Shown one piece after another: positions 1 through 9,633 of a stretch of DNA of 64,000 nucleotides. Origin of the DNA: Betaproteobacteria bacterium (GTDB taxonomy: Bacteria > Pseudomonadota > Gammaproteobacteria > Burkholderiales > Rhodocyclaceae); assembly GCA_016703785.1 (NCBI GenBank), contig JADJBM010000013.1, positions 1 to 64,000 on the forward strand, given 5' to 3'. Positions within the stretch are counted from its first letter, which is position 1. Each line of letters starts with the position of its first letter. The position numbers and the translations under genes were made by a program. Below the pieces are notes generated by a model. That model saw only the letters and a program-made list of their open reading frames with translations, was not told the DNA's origin and did no database searches.

Positions 1-1
1 C

Positions 2-475
2 AAGGTGGCTCGGCTGGATCCGCTCTGGCTGGACATCCAGCTGCCAATCGCCAGGCAGGGCATGGTGGCGGAAGGCGATCGGGTCAGGCTGCCGCTCCAG
101 CAGGCGGCAGGCAAGGTGCTGTCCGTCGGCCACGGCGTGAGCAGCAACCAGACGGTGCTGGTGCGCGCCGAGATCTCCAGCGGCACGGAACGCCTGTATC
201 CCGGCCAGTTCGTCGAGGCGACCGTCGTCAGCATCGCGCGGGGTGATCGGGCGCCCAGGCTCTGGAGCGTGCCCAACGGCGCGCTGGCGCGGCTGCACGA
301 TCGCGTAGTGGTCTTCGTGCAGACCGCTGCCGGCTTTCGCGCCCAGCCGGTCGTCGTGATTGCCGAGGGCGCGCAGGCCAGCACGGTGCGCGGCGACCTG
401 AAGGGAGACGAGCGTATTGCGGTGCGCGGCGTGTCGGCGCTGAAGGCAGCGCTGATGGGCATCGGGGGCGAGTGA
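2..475 (+). CDS. RND efflux periplasmic adaptor (membrane fusion protein), C-terminal part
   Basis: The frame is open from the first bases of the window, so the gene starts upstream and only about 157 residues are visible. The fragment has the adaptor beta-barrel pattern, with a stretch ending LYPGQFVEATV, then a membrane-proximal segment beginning VPNGALARLHDRVVVFV. HlyD/CusB-type adaptors bridge the inner-membrane RND pump and the outer-membrane factor in the periplasm. The stop codon overlaps the ATG of the following RND pump by one base, so the two are co-translated. Substrate is inferred from the CzcA-type pump downstream, most likely divalent or monovalent metal ions. Confidence 0.85.
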   Translation, partial: KVARLDPLWLDIQLPIARQGMVAEGDRVRLPLQQAAGKVLSVGHGVSSNQTVLVRAEISSGTERLYPGQFVEATVVSIARGDRAPRLWSVPNGALARLHDRVVVFVQTAAGFRAQPVVVIAEGAQASTVRGDLKGDERIAVRGVSALKAALMGIGGE

Positions 476-3400
476 TGCTCGAGCGGCTGGTGGAGTTCTG
501 CCTGACGCAGCGGCTGCTGGTCATCATCGCCACGCTTGCCCTGATTGGCGGCGGCGTGGCGGCCTTCAGCAGCCTGCCGATCGACGCATTCCCGGACGTT
601 TCCTCGACCCAGGTGAAGATCATCATGAAGGCGCCCGGCATGACGCCGGAGGAGGTCGAGGCGCGCATCACCACGCCGATCGAACTGGAGATGCTCGGCA
701 TCCCGAACAAGAAGATCCTGCGCTCGGTGTCGAAATACGCCCTGGCCGACATTACTATCGACTTCCAAGACGGAACCGACATCTACTGGGCACGCAGCCA
801 GGTGACCGAGCGTCTCAATGGCATCGACCTGCCGGCCGGCGCCAGCGGCGGACTGGCGCCGATCACCACGCCGCTCGGCGAGATGTTCATGTTCACCATC
901 GAGGGCGGCGACCTGACGCTGCAGGAGCGCCGCAGCCTGCTCGACTGGGTAATCCGGCCGGCGCTGCGTACACTGCCCGGCGTGGCCGAGGTGAACGCGC
1001 TCGGCGGCGAGGTGCGCAGCTTCGAGGTGGTGCCCGACAACGCCGCGCTCGCCGCCCGCGGCGTGACGCTGGAGGCGCTGCAGCTGGCGCTGGAATCGAA
1101 CAACCGCAATGACGGCGCGGGCCGCTTGGGCGACGGCGAGGAGGCCCTGGTGGTGCGTGCGGAGGGGGCCATCCGCGGCCTGGACGACGTGCGCGCCGTG
1201 GTGGTGTCCAGCCGTGACGGCAACCCGGTACGCGTGGGCGATGTCGCCACGGTACGCATCGGCTATCTCACTCGCTACGGCGCGGTGACGCAGAGCGGCC
1301 AGGGCGAGGCAGTGCAGGGCCTGGTGCTCGGCCTGCGCGGTGCCAATGCGCAGCAGGTGGTGGAGGGCGTGCGCACCCGGCTCGCCGAACTGGCGCCGAC
1401 ATTGCCGGAGGGCGTGACGACGCAGGTCTTTTACGATCGCGGCAGCCTGGTCGGACGGGCTGTTGGCACGGTCTCGCGTGCATTGCTCGAAGCCATCGTG
1501 CTGGTGGTCGTGCTGCTCGTACTGTTCCTCGGCAACTTGCGTGCTGCGCTGGCGGTGGCACTCACCCTGCCGCTGGCGGCGCTGGCGACGTTCATCCTGA
1601 TGCAGCAGTTCGGTATGTCGGCCAACCTGATGAGCCTGGGGGGACTGGCCATCGCCATCGGCATGCTGGTCGACGCGGCCGTGGTGGTGGTCGAGAACAT
1701 CGTCACGCATCTGGCGCACGAGACCGGCAAGGAGGCTGGCCGCCTGCCGCGCCTGCACGTCATCTACCGCGCCGTGCGGGAAGTGACGCTGCCGGTGGCC
1801 TCCGGCATCATGATCATCGTCATCGTCTTCCTGCCGCTGGTGACGCTGCAGGGGCTGGAGGGAAAGCTCTTCATCCCGGTGGCGCTGTCCATCATCTTTG
1901 CGCTGTCCGGCTCGCTCGTTCTTTCTCTCACCGTGATCCCGGTGCTCGCGTCGTTCCTCATCCAGCAGGCCAGCCATGGCGAGCCCTGGCTGGTGCGTCA
2001 GGCGCTGCGCCTGTACATGCCGGCGCTCGACTGGTCGCTGCGGCATACGCGTCAGGTGACGATCGGCGCCATCGCGGCGCTGGCGGTCACCGCGCTCATC
2101 TACACGCAGATCGGCAAGACCTTCATGCCGACGATGGACGAGGGCGACCTGATCATTGGCCTGGAAAAGCTGCCTTCGATCAATCTGGAGGCGAGCACGG
2201 AAATCGACCTGCGCATCCAGCGGGCAATCCTCGAGCGTGTGCCGGAAGTGAAGCGGATCGTCGCGCGCACCGGCTCCGACGAGTTGGGGTTGGACCCGAT
2301 GGGTCTCAACCAGACCGACACCTTCCTCGTGCTCCGGCCGAAGGCCGAATGGCGCGAGCCGCACAAGGCCTGGCTGACGGACGAGCTGCGCAAGGTGCTG
2401 GCGGATTTTCCCGGCGTGGCATACAGCTTCACGCAGCCGATCGAGATGCGTGTCTCCGAAATGATCGTCGGCGTGCGCGGCGACGTGGCGATCAAGATAT
2501 TCGGCCCTGACCTCGCAGTACTCAACCAGCAGGCGCAGCGGATGGTCGAGATCCTCAAGTCGATCCCCGGCGCCGAAGACGCGCAGACGACGAAGAACGA
2601 AGGCGTGCAGTACTACCGCATCGAAATCGATCGCCTGGCCGCCGGGCGGCTTGGCTTCAGCATCGACGCCGTGCAGAACGCGCTGCGCACCCAGGTTGAA
2701 GGCCGGGTGCTGGGCATAGTGCAGGAGGGCAACCGGCGTACGCCGCTGCTGCTTCGCGGCGGCGATCGCGAGCGCATGTCTCCCGCCCTGTTCAGCAGCC
2801 TCAGCCTGACCCTGCCCGGTGGCGGCAGCGTGCCATTGACGGCACTGGCGAGGCTCGCCCGCATCGACGGCCCGGTCAAGGTGGACCACGAGAATGCGGC
2901 TCGTATGGTCGTCGTCTCGTCCAACGTGCGCGGCCGCGACCTGGTCGGCTTTGTCGACGAGGCGAAACGCGCCGTGGCGGAGAAGCTGACTTTTGCCAGT
3001 GGCTACAGCATGACCTGGGGCGGCCAGTTCGAGAACCAGCAGCGCGCCGCGGCGCGCCTCTCCGTGGTGGTGCCGGTGGCGCTGGCGCTTATCTTCCTGC
3101 TGCTCTTCGCCACCTTCGGCTCGTTGCGCCAGGCCGCGCTGGTCATCTGCAACATCCCGTTTGCCATGATCGGCGGCGTGCTGGCCATGTGGCTGACGGG
3201 CGAATACCTGTCGGTGCCGGCCTCGGTGGGCTTCATCGCGCTGCTGGGTATCGCGGTCCTCAACGGCGTGGTCATGGTCACGTATTTCAACCAGTTGCAT
3301 GCGCAGGGCATGCCGATCGGACAGATCGTCGTCGAGGGCGCCCGGCGGCGCTTGCGCCCAGTCTTGATGACGGCGAGTATTGCCGCCTTCGGACTGGTTC

Positions 3401-3555
3401 CGCTACTGTTCGCCAGCGGGCCCGGCTCGGAGATCCAGAAACCGCTGGCCATCGTCGTCATCGGCGGACTGGTCAGCGCAACCCTGCTGACGCTGGTCAT
3501 CCTGCCGATTCTTTATCGACGCTTCGGCCTTGCCCCGCAGGAGAATCCGGCATGA
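475..3555 (+). CDS. czcA: Heavy-metal efflux RND transporter, CzcA/CusA family
   Basis: Inner-membrane proton/metal antiporter of the heavy-metal-efflux RND family, 1026 residues, the normal full length. One N-terminal membrane helix (about residues 10-28) is followed by a large periplasmic loop, a helix bundle around residues 330-560, a second periplasmic loop, and a C-terminal helix bundle. The helix-4 segment IGMLVDAAVVVVEN and the later GLDPMGLNQTDTF region are family hallmarks. I chose the ATG at 475, one base into the adaptor stop codon; a GTG one codon earlier is also possible. It lies between adaptor and DUF3240/TolC genes, giving a complete CBA-type efflux operon. The exact metal cannot be read with certainty. 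Confidence 0.95.
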   Translation: MLERLVEFCLTQRLLVIIATLALIGGGVAAFSSLPIDAFPDVSSTQVKIIMKAPGMTPEEVEARITTPIELEMLGIPNKKILRSVSKYALADITIDFQDGTDIYWARSQVTERLNGIDLPAGASGGLAPITTPLGEMFMFTIEGGDLTLQERRSLLDWVIRPALRTLPGVAEVNALGGEVRSFEVVPDNAALAARGVTLEALQLALESNNRNDGAGRLGDGEEALVVRAEGAIRGLDDVRAVVVSSRDGNPVRVGDVATVRIGYLTRYGAVTQSGQGEAVQGLVLGLRGANAQQVVEGVRTRLAELAPTLPEGVTTQVFYDRGSLVGRAVGTVSRALLEAIVLVVVLLVLFLGNLRAALAVALTLPLAALATFILMQQFGMSANLMSLGGLAIAIGMLVDAAVVVVENIVTHLAHETGKEAGRLPRLHVIYRAVREVTLPVASGIMIIVIVFLPLVTLQGLEGKLFIPVALSIIFALSGSLVLSLTVIPVLASFLIQQASHGEPWLVRQALRLYMPALDWSLRHTRQVTIGAIAALAVTALIYTQIGKTFMPTMDEGDLIIGLEKLPSINLEASTEIDLRIQRAILERVPEVKRIVARTGSDELGLDPMGLNQTDTFLVLRPKAEWREPHKAWLTDELRKVLADFPGVAYSFTQPIEMRVSEMIVGVRGDVAIKIFGPDLAVLNQQAQRMVEILKSIPGAEDAQTTKNEGVQYYRIEIDRLAAGRLGFSIDAVQNALRTQVEGRVLGIVQEGNRRTPLLLRGGDRERMSPALFSSLSLTLPGGGSVPLTALARLARIDGPVKVDHENAARMVVVSSNVRGRDLVGFVDEAKRAVAEKLTFASGYSMTWGGQFENQQRAAARLSVVVPVALALIFLLLFATFGSLRQAALVICNIPFAMIGGVLAMWLTGEYLSVPASVGFIALLGIAVLNGVVMVTYFNQLHAQGMPIGQIVVEGARRRLRPVLMTASIAAFGLVPLLFASGPGSEIQKPLAIVVIGGLVSATLLTLVILPILYRRFGLAPQENPA

Positions 3556-3863
3556 AACAACGCGATTGCGTGCTGACCCTAGTCTTCCCGGTATCGATCG
3601 AGGAGGATCTGGTCGACCATCTGCTCGAGCATCCCGAGTGGGTGACGGGCTTTACCAATTCCAGAGTCGAGGGACAGGGGCAGGCCGTGCGCCTGCATGG
3701 CTCAGCCGAGCAGGTGCGCGGACGCTCGCGCCGCGTTCAGGTGCAGTTGGTCATGAACCGAGAGGATGCGCAGGCGCTGGTCGGCCACCTCAGGGAAACC
3801 CTGCCCAATCCCGAGATTGCCTATTGGATGATCCCATTGCTGGAATTCGGGAGGTTCGCATGA
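3552..3863 (+). CDS. DUF3240 family small protein of metal efflux operon
   Basis: A 103-residue soluble protein, start MKQRDCVLTLVFP, ending WMIPLLEFGRFA. Its length and sequence fit DUF3240, a small family with a ferredoxin/P-II-like fold that is commonly encoded next to CzcA-type pumps; its role is not established and a regulatory or metal-sensing function is only inference. The ATG overlaps the pump stop region by four bases (ATGA), and its own stop overlaps the next ATG the same way, so it is translated as part of the efflux operon. No signal peptide and no transmembrane helix are visible. Confidence 0.85.
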   Translation: MKQRDCVLTLVFPVSIEEDLVDHLLEHPEWVTGFTNSRVEGQGQAVRLHGSAEQVRGRSRRVQVQLVMNREDAQALVGHLRETLPNPEIAYWMIPLLEFGRFA

Positions 3864-5122
3864 ATATACGCTGGCTTGCCGTTCCGCTGTTGTTGCCCCT
3901 GCTCGTGGCGGCTGCGCAGCCCGAGGCGCACCCCGATCTGCCGCCGGTTGCCGCAGTGGCCGCCATGCTGGCGAATCACCCCGACGTGCTGGCGTCGAAA
4001 TCAGGCATACGCTACGAGGAATCCAACCGCTTGCGCCTCGAGGCGGGCAGCCACGAATTCAACCTGCAGGTGGGCGCGGCGCGACGCCGCAACGATCAGT
4101 CGCGCCATCTCAACGAATGGGATGTCGCCATCGAGCGCCCGCTGCGTCTGCCGGGTAAGGCGCGTCTGGACGGGGAACTCGGACGCCAGGGTGTCGAGCA
4201 GGCACGGCTCTCGCTGGGGGATGCCATGCACGAGACGGCGCGCGGCCTGCTCCGATCCTGGTTCGCTTGGCTGAAGGCAAGGGTTCAGGCCGATGAATGG
4301 GGTAAGCAGGTGAACTTGCTGCGGCGGCAAAGCGAGGTGGCTGCTCGGCGCGTGCGTGCTGGCGATGCGCCGCGGCTCGAGCAGACGCTGGCCGAAGCTT
4401 CGATGGCCCAGGCCGAGGCGGCGGCCGTGCAAGGTCGCCTACGCGAGTCAGTCGCCACGGCCGAACTGAAGCAAAACTATCCCGGCATACCCATGCCCGG
4501 GAAGCCGATCCTCGCTGCGCCGGTGCCGGTGGATCAGCCGTATGACTACTGGCGCGAGCGCATTCTTCAACATAACCACGAACTGGCCGTCGCGCGGACC
4601 GAGGTGCAGCGACGGCAAACCCTCATCGCCCGCAGCCAGGCGGACGAGCTGCCCGATCCGACGGTAGGTATCCGGCATGCCTCAGAAGCCGGCGGCAGCG
4701 ATAAGATCACGGGGCTCTACCTGAGCATTCCCCTTCCCGGCCAGGCGCGCACCGCCTCGACGGAGGGCGCGCGGGCGCAGATGGACATGGCGACGGGCAG
4801 GGAGGCGGCCTTGCTGCGCAGGCTGAATGCCGAGATATCCGCGCTCCATGCCGGCGCTGCGGCCGCCTACGAGGGCTGGCAGAAGGCGCAGGTAGCGGCG
4901 CAGGCCATGGAGCGCAATGCCGAATTGATCGCGCGCGCCTACGCACTGGGCGAGGCCGGCCTCACCGATACGCTAAACGCGCGTCGCCTCGCGGTCGACG
5001 GCAAGCTGGCGGCAGCGATGGCGCAACTGGATGCCCTCGAGTCGCGCTACCGCCTGATGCTGGACGCTCACCAGCTCTGGTTGCTGGACGACGAACTCGT
5101 CCGCAGTGACGGAATGAATTGA
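3860..5122 (+). CDS. TolC-family outer membrane efflux protein (CzcC-like)
   Basis: Outer-membrane channel component of the RND tripartite pump, 420 residues. A signal peptide is visible at the N-terminus (MNIRWLAVPLLLPLLVAAAQ), followed by two homologous long helical repeats rich in Ala, Arg, Gln and Glu, as expected for TolC/CzcC hairpins. The start is fixed by the ATGA overlap with the DUF3240 stop at 3860-3863. It is the last gene of the efflux operon; the next gene follows after a 136-base gap. Confidence 0.92.
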   Translation: MNIRWLAVPLLLPLLVAAAQPEAHPDLPPVAAVAAMLANHPDVLASKSGIRYEESNRLRLEAGSHEFNLQVGAARRRNDQSRHLNEWDVAIERPLRLPGKARLDGELGRQGVEQARLSLGDAMHETARGLLRSWFAWLKARVQADEWGKQVNLLRRQSEVAARRVRAGDAPRLEQTLAEASMAQAEAAAVQGRLRESVATAELKQNYPGIPMPGKPILAAPVPVDQPYDYWRERILQHNHELAVARTEVQRRQTLIARSQADELPDPTVGIRHASEAGGSDKITGLYLSIPLPGQARTASTEGARAQMDMATGREAALLRRLNAEISALHAGAAAAYEGWQKAQVAAQAMERNAELIARAYALGEAGLTDTLNARRLAVDGKLAAAMAQLDALESRYRLMLDAHQLWLLDDELVRSDGMN

Positions 5123-5258
5123 ACGGGTGCACGGCATCGAGCCTATGACAGCATGCGCCGACGGGAAAGCATGGCAAATTGTGCGGTATTTACTGGGCGC
5201 TCATTCCGATGCCCCGCCAACGTAGGTCATCCTGAGCCGCGTCGTTCTCATTCTCATC

Positions 5259-6041
5259 ATGCATGCAATCCGAGAGTTGGCACGTACCATTGACCGTGCA
5301 GCAGTCGTCTTTCTGACGGCAGGCTTCGCCTTGCCGGCTGTAGCCGCCCACCCGCTGCTCACCGAGGACACCGGTACCCAGGGACTCGGCAATTACCAGT
5401 TCGAACTGATGGCGGACAAGACGCGCGACCACCCGTCCGGGGCCAAGGTGAGGGAACTCCTGACGACGGCCGTGCTGAGCTACGGCGCCCTGGAGAACGC
5501 CGATCTGCAGTTCGGCTTGCCGTACACGCGCCAGCACACGCATGACGCGGCCGGTCGCCATGTCAGCCAGGGGCCTCTCGATGCCTCGGTGGATTTCAAG
5601 TGGCGTTTCTTCGAGCACGAGGCCCTGAGCCTCGGCCTCAAACCGGGCCTGACCCTGCCGACCGGCGACAAGGGGCGCGGCTTTGGCGCGGGACGCGCAA
5701 CCTGGGGCGCCCTGGGGATCCTTTCCTATGAACCGGGCCCGCTGTCGTTTCATTCCCACATCGGCTACCGCCGCAACAACAACGATGTGGATCAGCGCAC
5801 TTCCCTCAGGCACGTCTCTGCCGCAGTCACCTACAAGGCCACGGAGCAGCTGAAGCTGGTGGCCGACATCAGTGCCGACACCAATCCCGACAGGGCCGAC
5901 AGCGGTTCCGTGCGCTATCGCATTCTGGGCTTCATCTATTCGCCGACGAGCTGGCTGGATCTCGATGTGGGATGGAAGCATGGCCACGGACGTGGGGCTA
6001 CGGACCGCGCCTTCCTCATCGGGACGGCCTTGCGCTGGTGA
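5259..6041 (+). CDS. Predicted outer-membrane beta-barrel transporter (phenol MetA-like)
   Basis: A 260-residue protein with an N-terminal export signal (hydrophobic AAVVFLTAGFALPAVAA) followed by HPLLTEDTGTQG, a start typical of the MetA/TorF-like transporter proteins found beside metal efflux or aromatic degradation genes. The rest alternates aromatic, glycine and charged residues as in amphipathic beta strands, and ends in a strand finishing TALRW, the terminal-aromatic pattern of outer-membrane barrels. Its role is unknown; location downstream of the RND operon suggests involvement in metal resistance, which is inference. A gap of 136 bases separates it from the TolC gene, so it may have its own promoter. 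Confidence 0.75.
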   Translation: MHAIRELARTIDRAAVVFLTAGFALPAVAAHPLLTEDTGTQGLGNYQFELMADKTRDHPSGAKVRELLTTAVLSYGALENADLQFGLPYTRQHTHDAAGRHVSQGPLDASVDFKWRFFEHEALSLGLKPGLTLPTGDKGRGFGAGRATWGALGILSYEPGPLSFHSHIGYRRNNNDVDQRTSLRHVSAAVTYKATEQLKLVADISADTNPDRADSGSVRYRILGFIYSPTSWLDLDVGWKHGHGRGATDRAFLIGTALRW

Positions 6042-6149
6042 GCGTTCCTTGTCTTCTGCGGCAAGGCAGGCCTGTCTCGCTCAGGTCGAACGCTCATGCC
6101 GGATCCGATGCCATCGTGGTGTGTGCACGGTCTGCGCAGGTCGAGGTGA

Positions 6150-6290
6150 GCCCTTATGGATTCAGCAAATAATCTGATATGGAGTAAAGCAGAAAAACAC
6201 TATATTGATATGGATTAAAAATCTTATATAACCGACCCCGCCGTCTTCGTCGTTATTCTCGTCAGTGCAATTGCCGTATTCATAAAGGAG
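6150..6290 (+). promoter_or_regulatory. AT-rich leader with two direct repeats and strong RBS before the DUF3365 gene
   Basis: The 254-base gap before the haem protein contains an AT-rich stretch unlike its surroundings. The 14-mer TGATATGGAnTAAA occurs at 6175-6188 and again at 6206-6219, 31 bases apart, that is about three helical turns; a partial copy (ATGGATT) lies at 6156-6162. An AAGGAGG ribosome-binding site sits just before the ATG at 6296. This looks like a promoter with repeated regulator sites; the regulator is unknown. Confidence 0.45.
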
Positions 6291-6295
6291 GAAAC

Positions 6296-6874
6296 ATGCA
6301 AGCAAACCGCGTCATCCGCAAATTCATTCCCCTGCTCGCCGCCCTCGCCGTCGCCCCCGCCTTTGCCGACGACGCCAACATGCTCGAAGAGGCCCGCAGC
6401 GTGTCTTCCGCCATTCCGCCCAAGCTGCTGAGCGTGCTGGACGAGGAAATCAAGAAGAGCGGGCCGGAAGGCGCCATCGGCGTCTGCCGCGAGAAGGCGC
6501 CGGCCATGGCCAAGGCCGCCTCGGAAAAGTCAGGCTGGGCGATACGCCGCGTCAGCCTGAAGAACCGCAACCCGAAGGCCGTGCCCGATGCCTGGGAAGA
6601 GGCCGTGCTGAAGGAGTTCGACAAGCGCGCCGCCGCCGGCGAGAAGCCGACCGGGCTGGAAAAGGGCGAGGTCGTGATGGATGGCGACAAGAAGATGTAT
6701 CGCTACATGAAGGCCCTGCCGACCCAGGATCTTTGCCTGGGTTGCCACGGCACATCGGATCGCATCAGCCCGGCGGTGCAGGCCAAGCTGAAGGAACTCT
6801 ACCCGGCGGACCAGGCGGTGGGCTATCACGCCGCCGAAATCCGCGGCGCCATCACCCTCAAGAAGCCGCTTTGA
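6296..6874 (+). CDS. DUF3365 (Tll0287-like) periplasmic haem protein
   Basis: A 192-residue exported protein. Signal peptide MQANRVIRKF...APAFA at residues 1-24, then a helical Tll0287-like/DUF3365 domain containing the single c-type haem site CLGCHG near residue 147. Proteins of this family bind one haem c and act as redox or gas sensors or electron carriers; the exact role here is unknown. An unusually good ribosome-binding site (AAGGAGG) precedes the ATG, and the upstream region has repeated motifs, so the gene is probably strongly and specifically regulated. It is monocistronic, followed by a hairpin and by the convergent glnE. Confidence 0.88.
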   Translation: MQANRVIRKFIPLLAALAVAPAFADDANMLEEARSVSSAIPPKLLSVLDEEIKKSGPEGAIGVCREKAPAMAKAASEKSGWAIRRVSLKNRNPKAVPDAWEEAVLKEFDKRAAAGEKPTGLEKGEVVMDGDKKMYRYMKALPTQDLCLGCHGTSDRISPAVQAKLKELYPADQAVGYHAAEIRGAITLKKPL

Positions 6875-6880
6875 TGCCTG

Positions 6881-6909
6881 AACCCCGCCGCGTTTCACGC
6901 GGCGGGGTT
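6881..6909. terminator. Perfect 12-bp hairpin between convergent DUF3365 gene and glnE
   Basis: AACCCCGCCGCG at 6881-6892 and its exact reverse complement at 6898-6909 enclose a five-base loop. It sits between two convergent genes, seven bases after the DUF3365 stop. There is no T tract on either side, so it may act as a weak bidirectional terminator or as a 3-prime mRNA-stabilising hairpin. Confidence 0.6.
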
Positions 6910-6951
6910 GCGCGCCCCGGCCTCCAGCCCCGGCGCTTTCTCCCGGGCAGG

Positions 6952-9633
6952 TCAGTCCTCGCCCAATACCTTTCGCCACAGTTCCCGCACGCATTCGATT
7001 TCCTTCGCCAGCGCCGCGTGTTCGATGCGCGCGTAGTGCGCGTCGTTCAGGCGCAGGCTGTGCTGCAGCTTGCGAAAGCTGCGGTAGGCGCCATGCACCC
7101 GGTCGGCCAGATCGGCGGGGATGAGGCCGAGGCCAGCGGCGATTTTCAGCAGCGCCAGGTTGCCGAGATTGCCGGTGAGTTCGGCGTGCTGATGGGCATG
7201 GCCCAGCACCAAAAACTGCACGATGAACTCGACGTCGATGAGGCCGCCGCGGTCGTGCTTGATGTCGAACAGGTCGCTCTTGTTGGCGTGGGCGTCGGCC
7301 ATCTTTCCGCGCATGGCGATGACTTCGCGCCTGAGCTCGGCCAGGTCGCGCGGCTTGCGCAGCACCTCGATGCGGATGGCCTCGAACTGGCGGCCGATGC
7401 CGGCGTCGCCCGCCGAGAAGCGGGCGCGCGTGAGCGCCTGGTGCTCCCACACCCAGGCGGACTCCATCTGGTACTTGCGGAAGGCCGCGACGGAACTCAC
7501 CAGCAGGCCGGATTCGCCGTTCGGCCGCAGGCGCAGGTCGGTCTGGAAGAGGATGCCGGCCGGCGTCGTGCTGGAGATCCAGGTGTTGATGCGCTGGGCC
7601 AGGCGGGCGTAGATCTCCGGCGCTTCCGAGGCCTCGTCCTCGAAGAGGAAGATGATGTCGAGGTCGGAGGCGTAGCCGAGCTCCTTGCCGCCCAGCTTGC
7701 CGTAGGCGATGACGGCGAAGGCCGGCGTTTCGCGGTGGCGCTTGAGCAGCTTGCGCCAGGTCAGCCGCAGGGCGAGGTCGAGCATGATGTCGGCCAGCTC
7801 GGAAAGATGGTCGGAGAGCCTTTCCAGCGGCAGCAGGCCGGCCAGGTCCTGCGCCAGCAGGCGGAACACCTGCGACTGGTGCGCCTCGCGCATCATGTCC
7901 ATCTGCTGTTCGGTGTCCGGTTCGCGCTCCTCCAGCTCCTGCGCGAGCTGGGCGCGGAAGGCGGCCCAGTCGGGCGCGGCTTCCAGCTGGCGCGCATCGA
8001 GCAGTTCGTCGAGCAGCACCGGGTGGCGCGTCAGGTAGGTCGCCGCCCAGCTGGAGGCGCCCACCAGCTGTGCCACTTTCTGCAGGGCCTGGGGATACTG
8101 CTGCAGCAGTGCGAGGTAGGCGCCGCGCCGGCTGATGGCCTCGAGCAGATCGAGCCCACGCGCCAGCGTGGCATCGGGGTTGGGCGTTTCCGCCGCCGCT
8201 TCGATCAGGCGCGGCACCAGGGCGTCGAAGCGCTCGCGGCTGCGCGGCGTCAGCTGCTGGTAGCGGGCACCGTTGCGGATGCCGGCCATGCGTTGCGCGC
8301 TGTCCGCGGCCTCTGCGTAGCCGAGGCGTTCGAGTTCCTCCGCGGCCGACTGTGCGTTCTCGGTGCCGTCGCAGCCTTGCCAGACGGCCGTCAGTTCGTG
8401 CCCCTTGCTGCTGGGGTCGGCGAAGACGGCCTCGAAGTGGCGGCTGACGCTGGCGCGATGGTCGTCGAGTTCCGCCAGCAGCGCGGCGTATTCCGAGAAG
8501 CCCATGCCACGTGCGATCAGCGCCTGGTCCTCGGGCTTGCCGGGCAGGGAGTGGGTTTGGGCGTCGTCGAGATATTGCAGGCGATGCTCCAGGTTGCGCA
8601 GGAAACGGTAGGCCGCGCCGAGTTCGCGCACGGCAGCCTCGTCCAGGATGCCGCGCTCGGCCAGCAGGGCGAGCACGCGCAGCGTCGGGCGGACCTGCAG
8701 GGCCTTGTCGCGCCCGCCGCGGATGAGCTGGAAGACCTGGGCGATGAATTCGATCTCGCGGATGCCGCCCGGGCCGAGCTTGATGTTGTCGGCCATGTCG
8801 CGCCGCGCCACCTCGCGGCGGATCTGCGCGTGCAGTTCGCGCATGGCGTTGATGGCGCCGTAGTCGAGGTACTTGCGGAAGATGAACGGGCGCGCCAGGG
8901 CGGTCAGGGCATCGTCGCTCCCTCCGCACAGCGGACGCGCCTTGATCCAGGCATAGCGCTCCCACTCGCGGCCCTGGGTGATGAAGTAGTTCTCCAGCAT
9001 GTCGAAGCTCGCCACCAGCGGGCCGGAGTCGCCGTTCGGCCGCAGGCGCATGTCCACGCGGAAGACCTGTCCGTCGCCCGTGACCTCGGCCAGCGCGCCG
9101 ATCAGCTGGCGGCCCAGCCGCGTGAAGAAGTCGAAGTTCGACAGGCGTGCGCCTTCGCCGTCGGTTTCGCCGTCCTCGGGATAGGCGAAGATGAGGTCGA
9201 TATCCGAGGAGACGTTCAATTCCCGTCCGCCCAGCTTGCCCATGCCGATGACGATCAGCGCCTGCGCCTCGCCCGCGTCCGAGCGCGGCATGCCGTGGCG
9301 GGCGACGAGGACGGTGGAGAGCACGGCGACGGCATGCGCGACGGTTGCGTCGGCCATACTCGTCATGGTTTCGGTCACCTCGGCCAGGTCCGCCAGGCCG
9401 GCCAGGTCGCGCGCGACGATGCGTGCCATCACCCGCGCGCGCAACCGGCGCAGCCCGGTGCGCAGCGCGGCCTCGTCCGGCGCCTCGGCGGCGAGGAAGT
9501 CGCGCATGGCCTGCGCGGTCAACGGGGTCTGCAGACCGGCGTGGAGTTCCTCGCCGATGTCCGGCCGGCTGTCGATGAGCCGCGTCAGAAAACGGCTCTG
9601 GGGAAGGATTTCTTCAAGCGTGGCCTGGGTCAT
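6952..9633 (-). CDS. glnE: Bifunctional glutamine synthetase adenylyltransferase/adenylyl-removing enzyme
   Basis: Cytoplasmic enzyme of 893 residues that adenylylates and deadenylylates glutamine synthetase in response to PII and glutamine. Two nucleotidyltransferase domains are visible, each with its helical bundle: GKLGGRELNVSSDIDLIF in the N-terminal half (adenylyl-removing) and GKLGGKELGYASDLDIIF in the C-terminal half (adenylylating). Both keep the catalytic Asp-x-Asp. The chosen start (MTQATLEEILPQ) is the ATG at 9633; the frame extends upstream to 9768 but that part resembles nothing and overlaps the divergent yhdP. Length is close to that of typical glnE products. Confidence 0.96.
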   Translation of the reverse strand: MTQATLEEILPQSRFLTRLIDSRPDIGEELHAGLQTPLTAQAMRDFLAAEAPDEAALRTGLRRLRARVMARIVARDLAGLADLAEVTETMTSMADATVAHAVAVLSTVLVARHGMPRSDAGEAQALIVIGMGKLGGRELNVSSDIDLIFAYPEDGETDGEGARLSNFDFFTRLGRQLIGALAEVTGDGQVFRVDMRLRPNGDSGPLVASFDMLENYFITQGREWERYAWIKARPLCGGSDDALTALARPFIFRKYLDYGAINAMRELHAQIRREVARRDMADNIKLGPGGIREIEFIAQVFQLIRGGRDKALQVRPTLRVLALLAERGILDEAAVRELGAAYRFLRNLEHRLQYLDDAQTHSLPGKPEDQALIARGMGFSEYAALLAELDDHRASVSRHFEAVFADPSSKGHELTAVWQGCDGTENAQSAAEELERLGYAEAADSAQRMAGIRNGARYQQLTPRSRERFDALVPRLIEAAAETPNPDATLARGLDLLEAISRRGAYLALLQQYPQALQKVAQLVGASSWAATYLTRHPVLLDELLDARQLEAAPDWAAFRAQLAQELEEREPDTEQQMDMMREAHQSQVFRLLAQDLAGLLPLERLSDHLSELADIMLDLALRLTWRKLLKRHRETPAFAVIAYGKLGGKELGYASDLDIIFLFEDEASEAPEIYARLAQRINTWISSTTPAGILFQTDLRLRPNGESGLLVSSVAAFRKYQMESAWVWEHQALTRARFSAGDAGIGRQFEAIRIEVLRKPRDLAELRREVIAMRGKMADAHANKSDLFDIKHDRGGLIDVEFIVQFLVLGHAHQHAELTGNLGNLALLKIAAGLGLIPADLADRVHGAYRSFRKLQHSLRLNDAHYARIEHAALAKEIECVRELWRKVLGED

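Noticed and set aside
6881..6909. Intrinsic terminator for glnE with a U tract
   Set aside because: Hairpin is perfect but no T tract follows on either strand, so it is listed only as a hairpin with possible terminating role.
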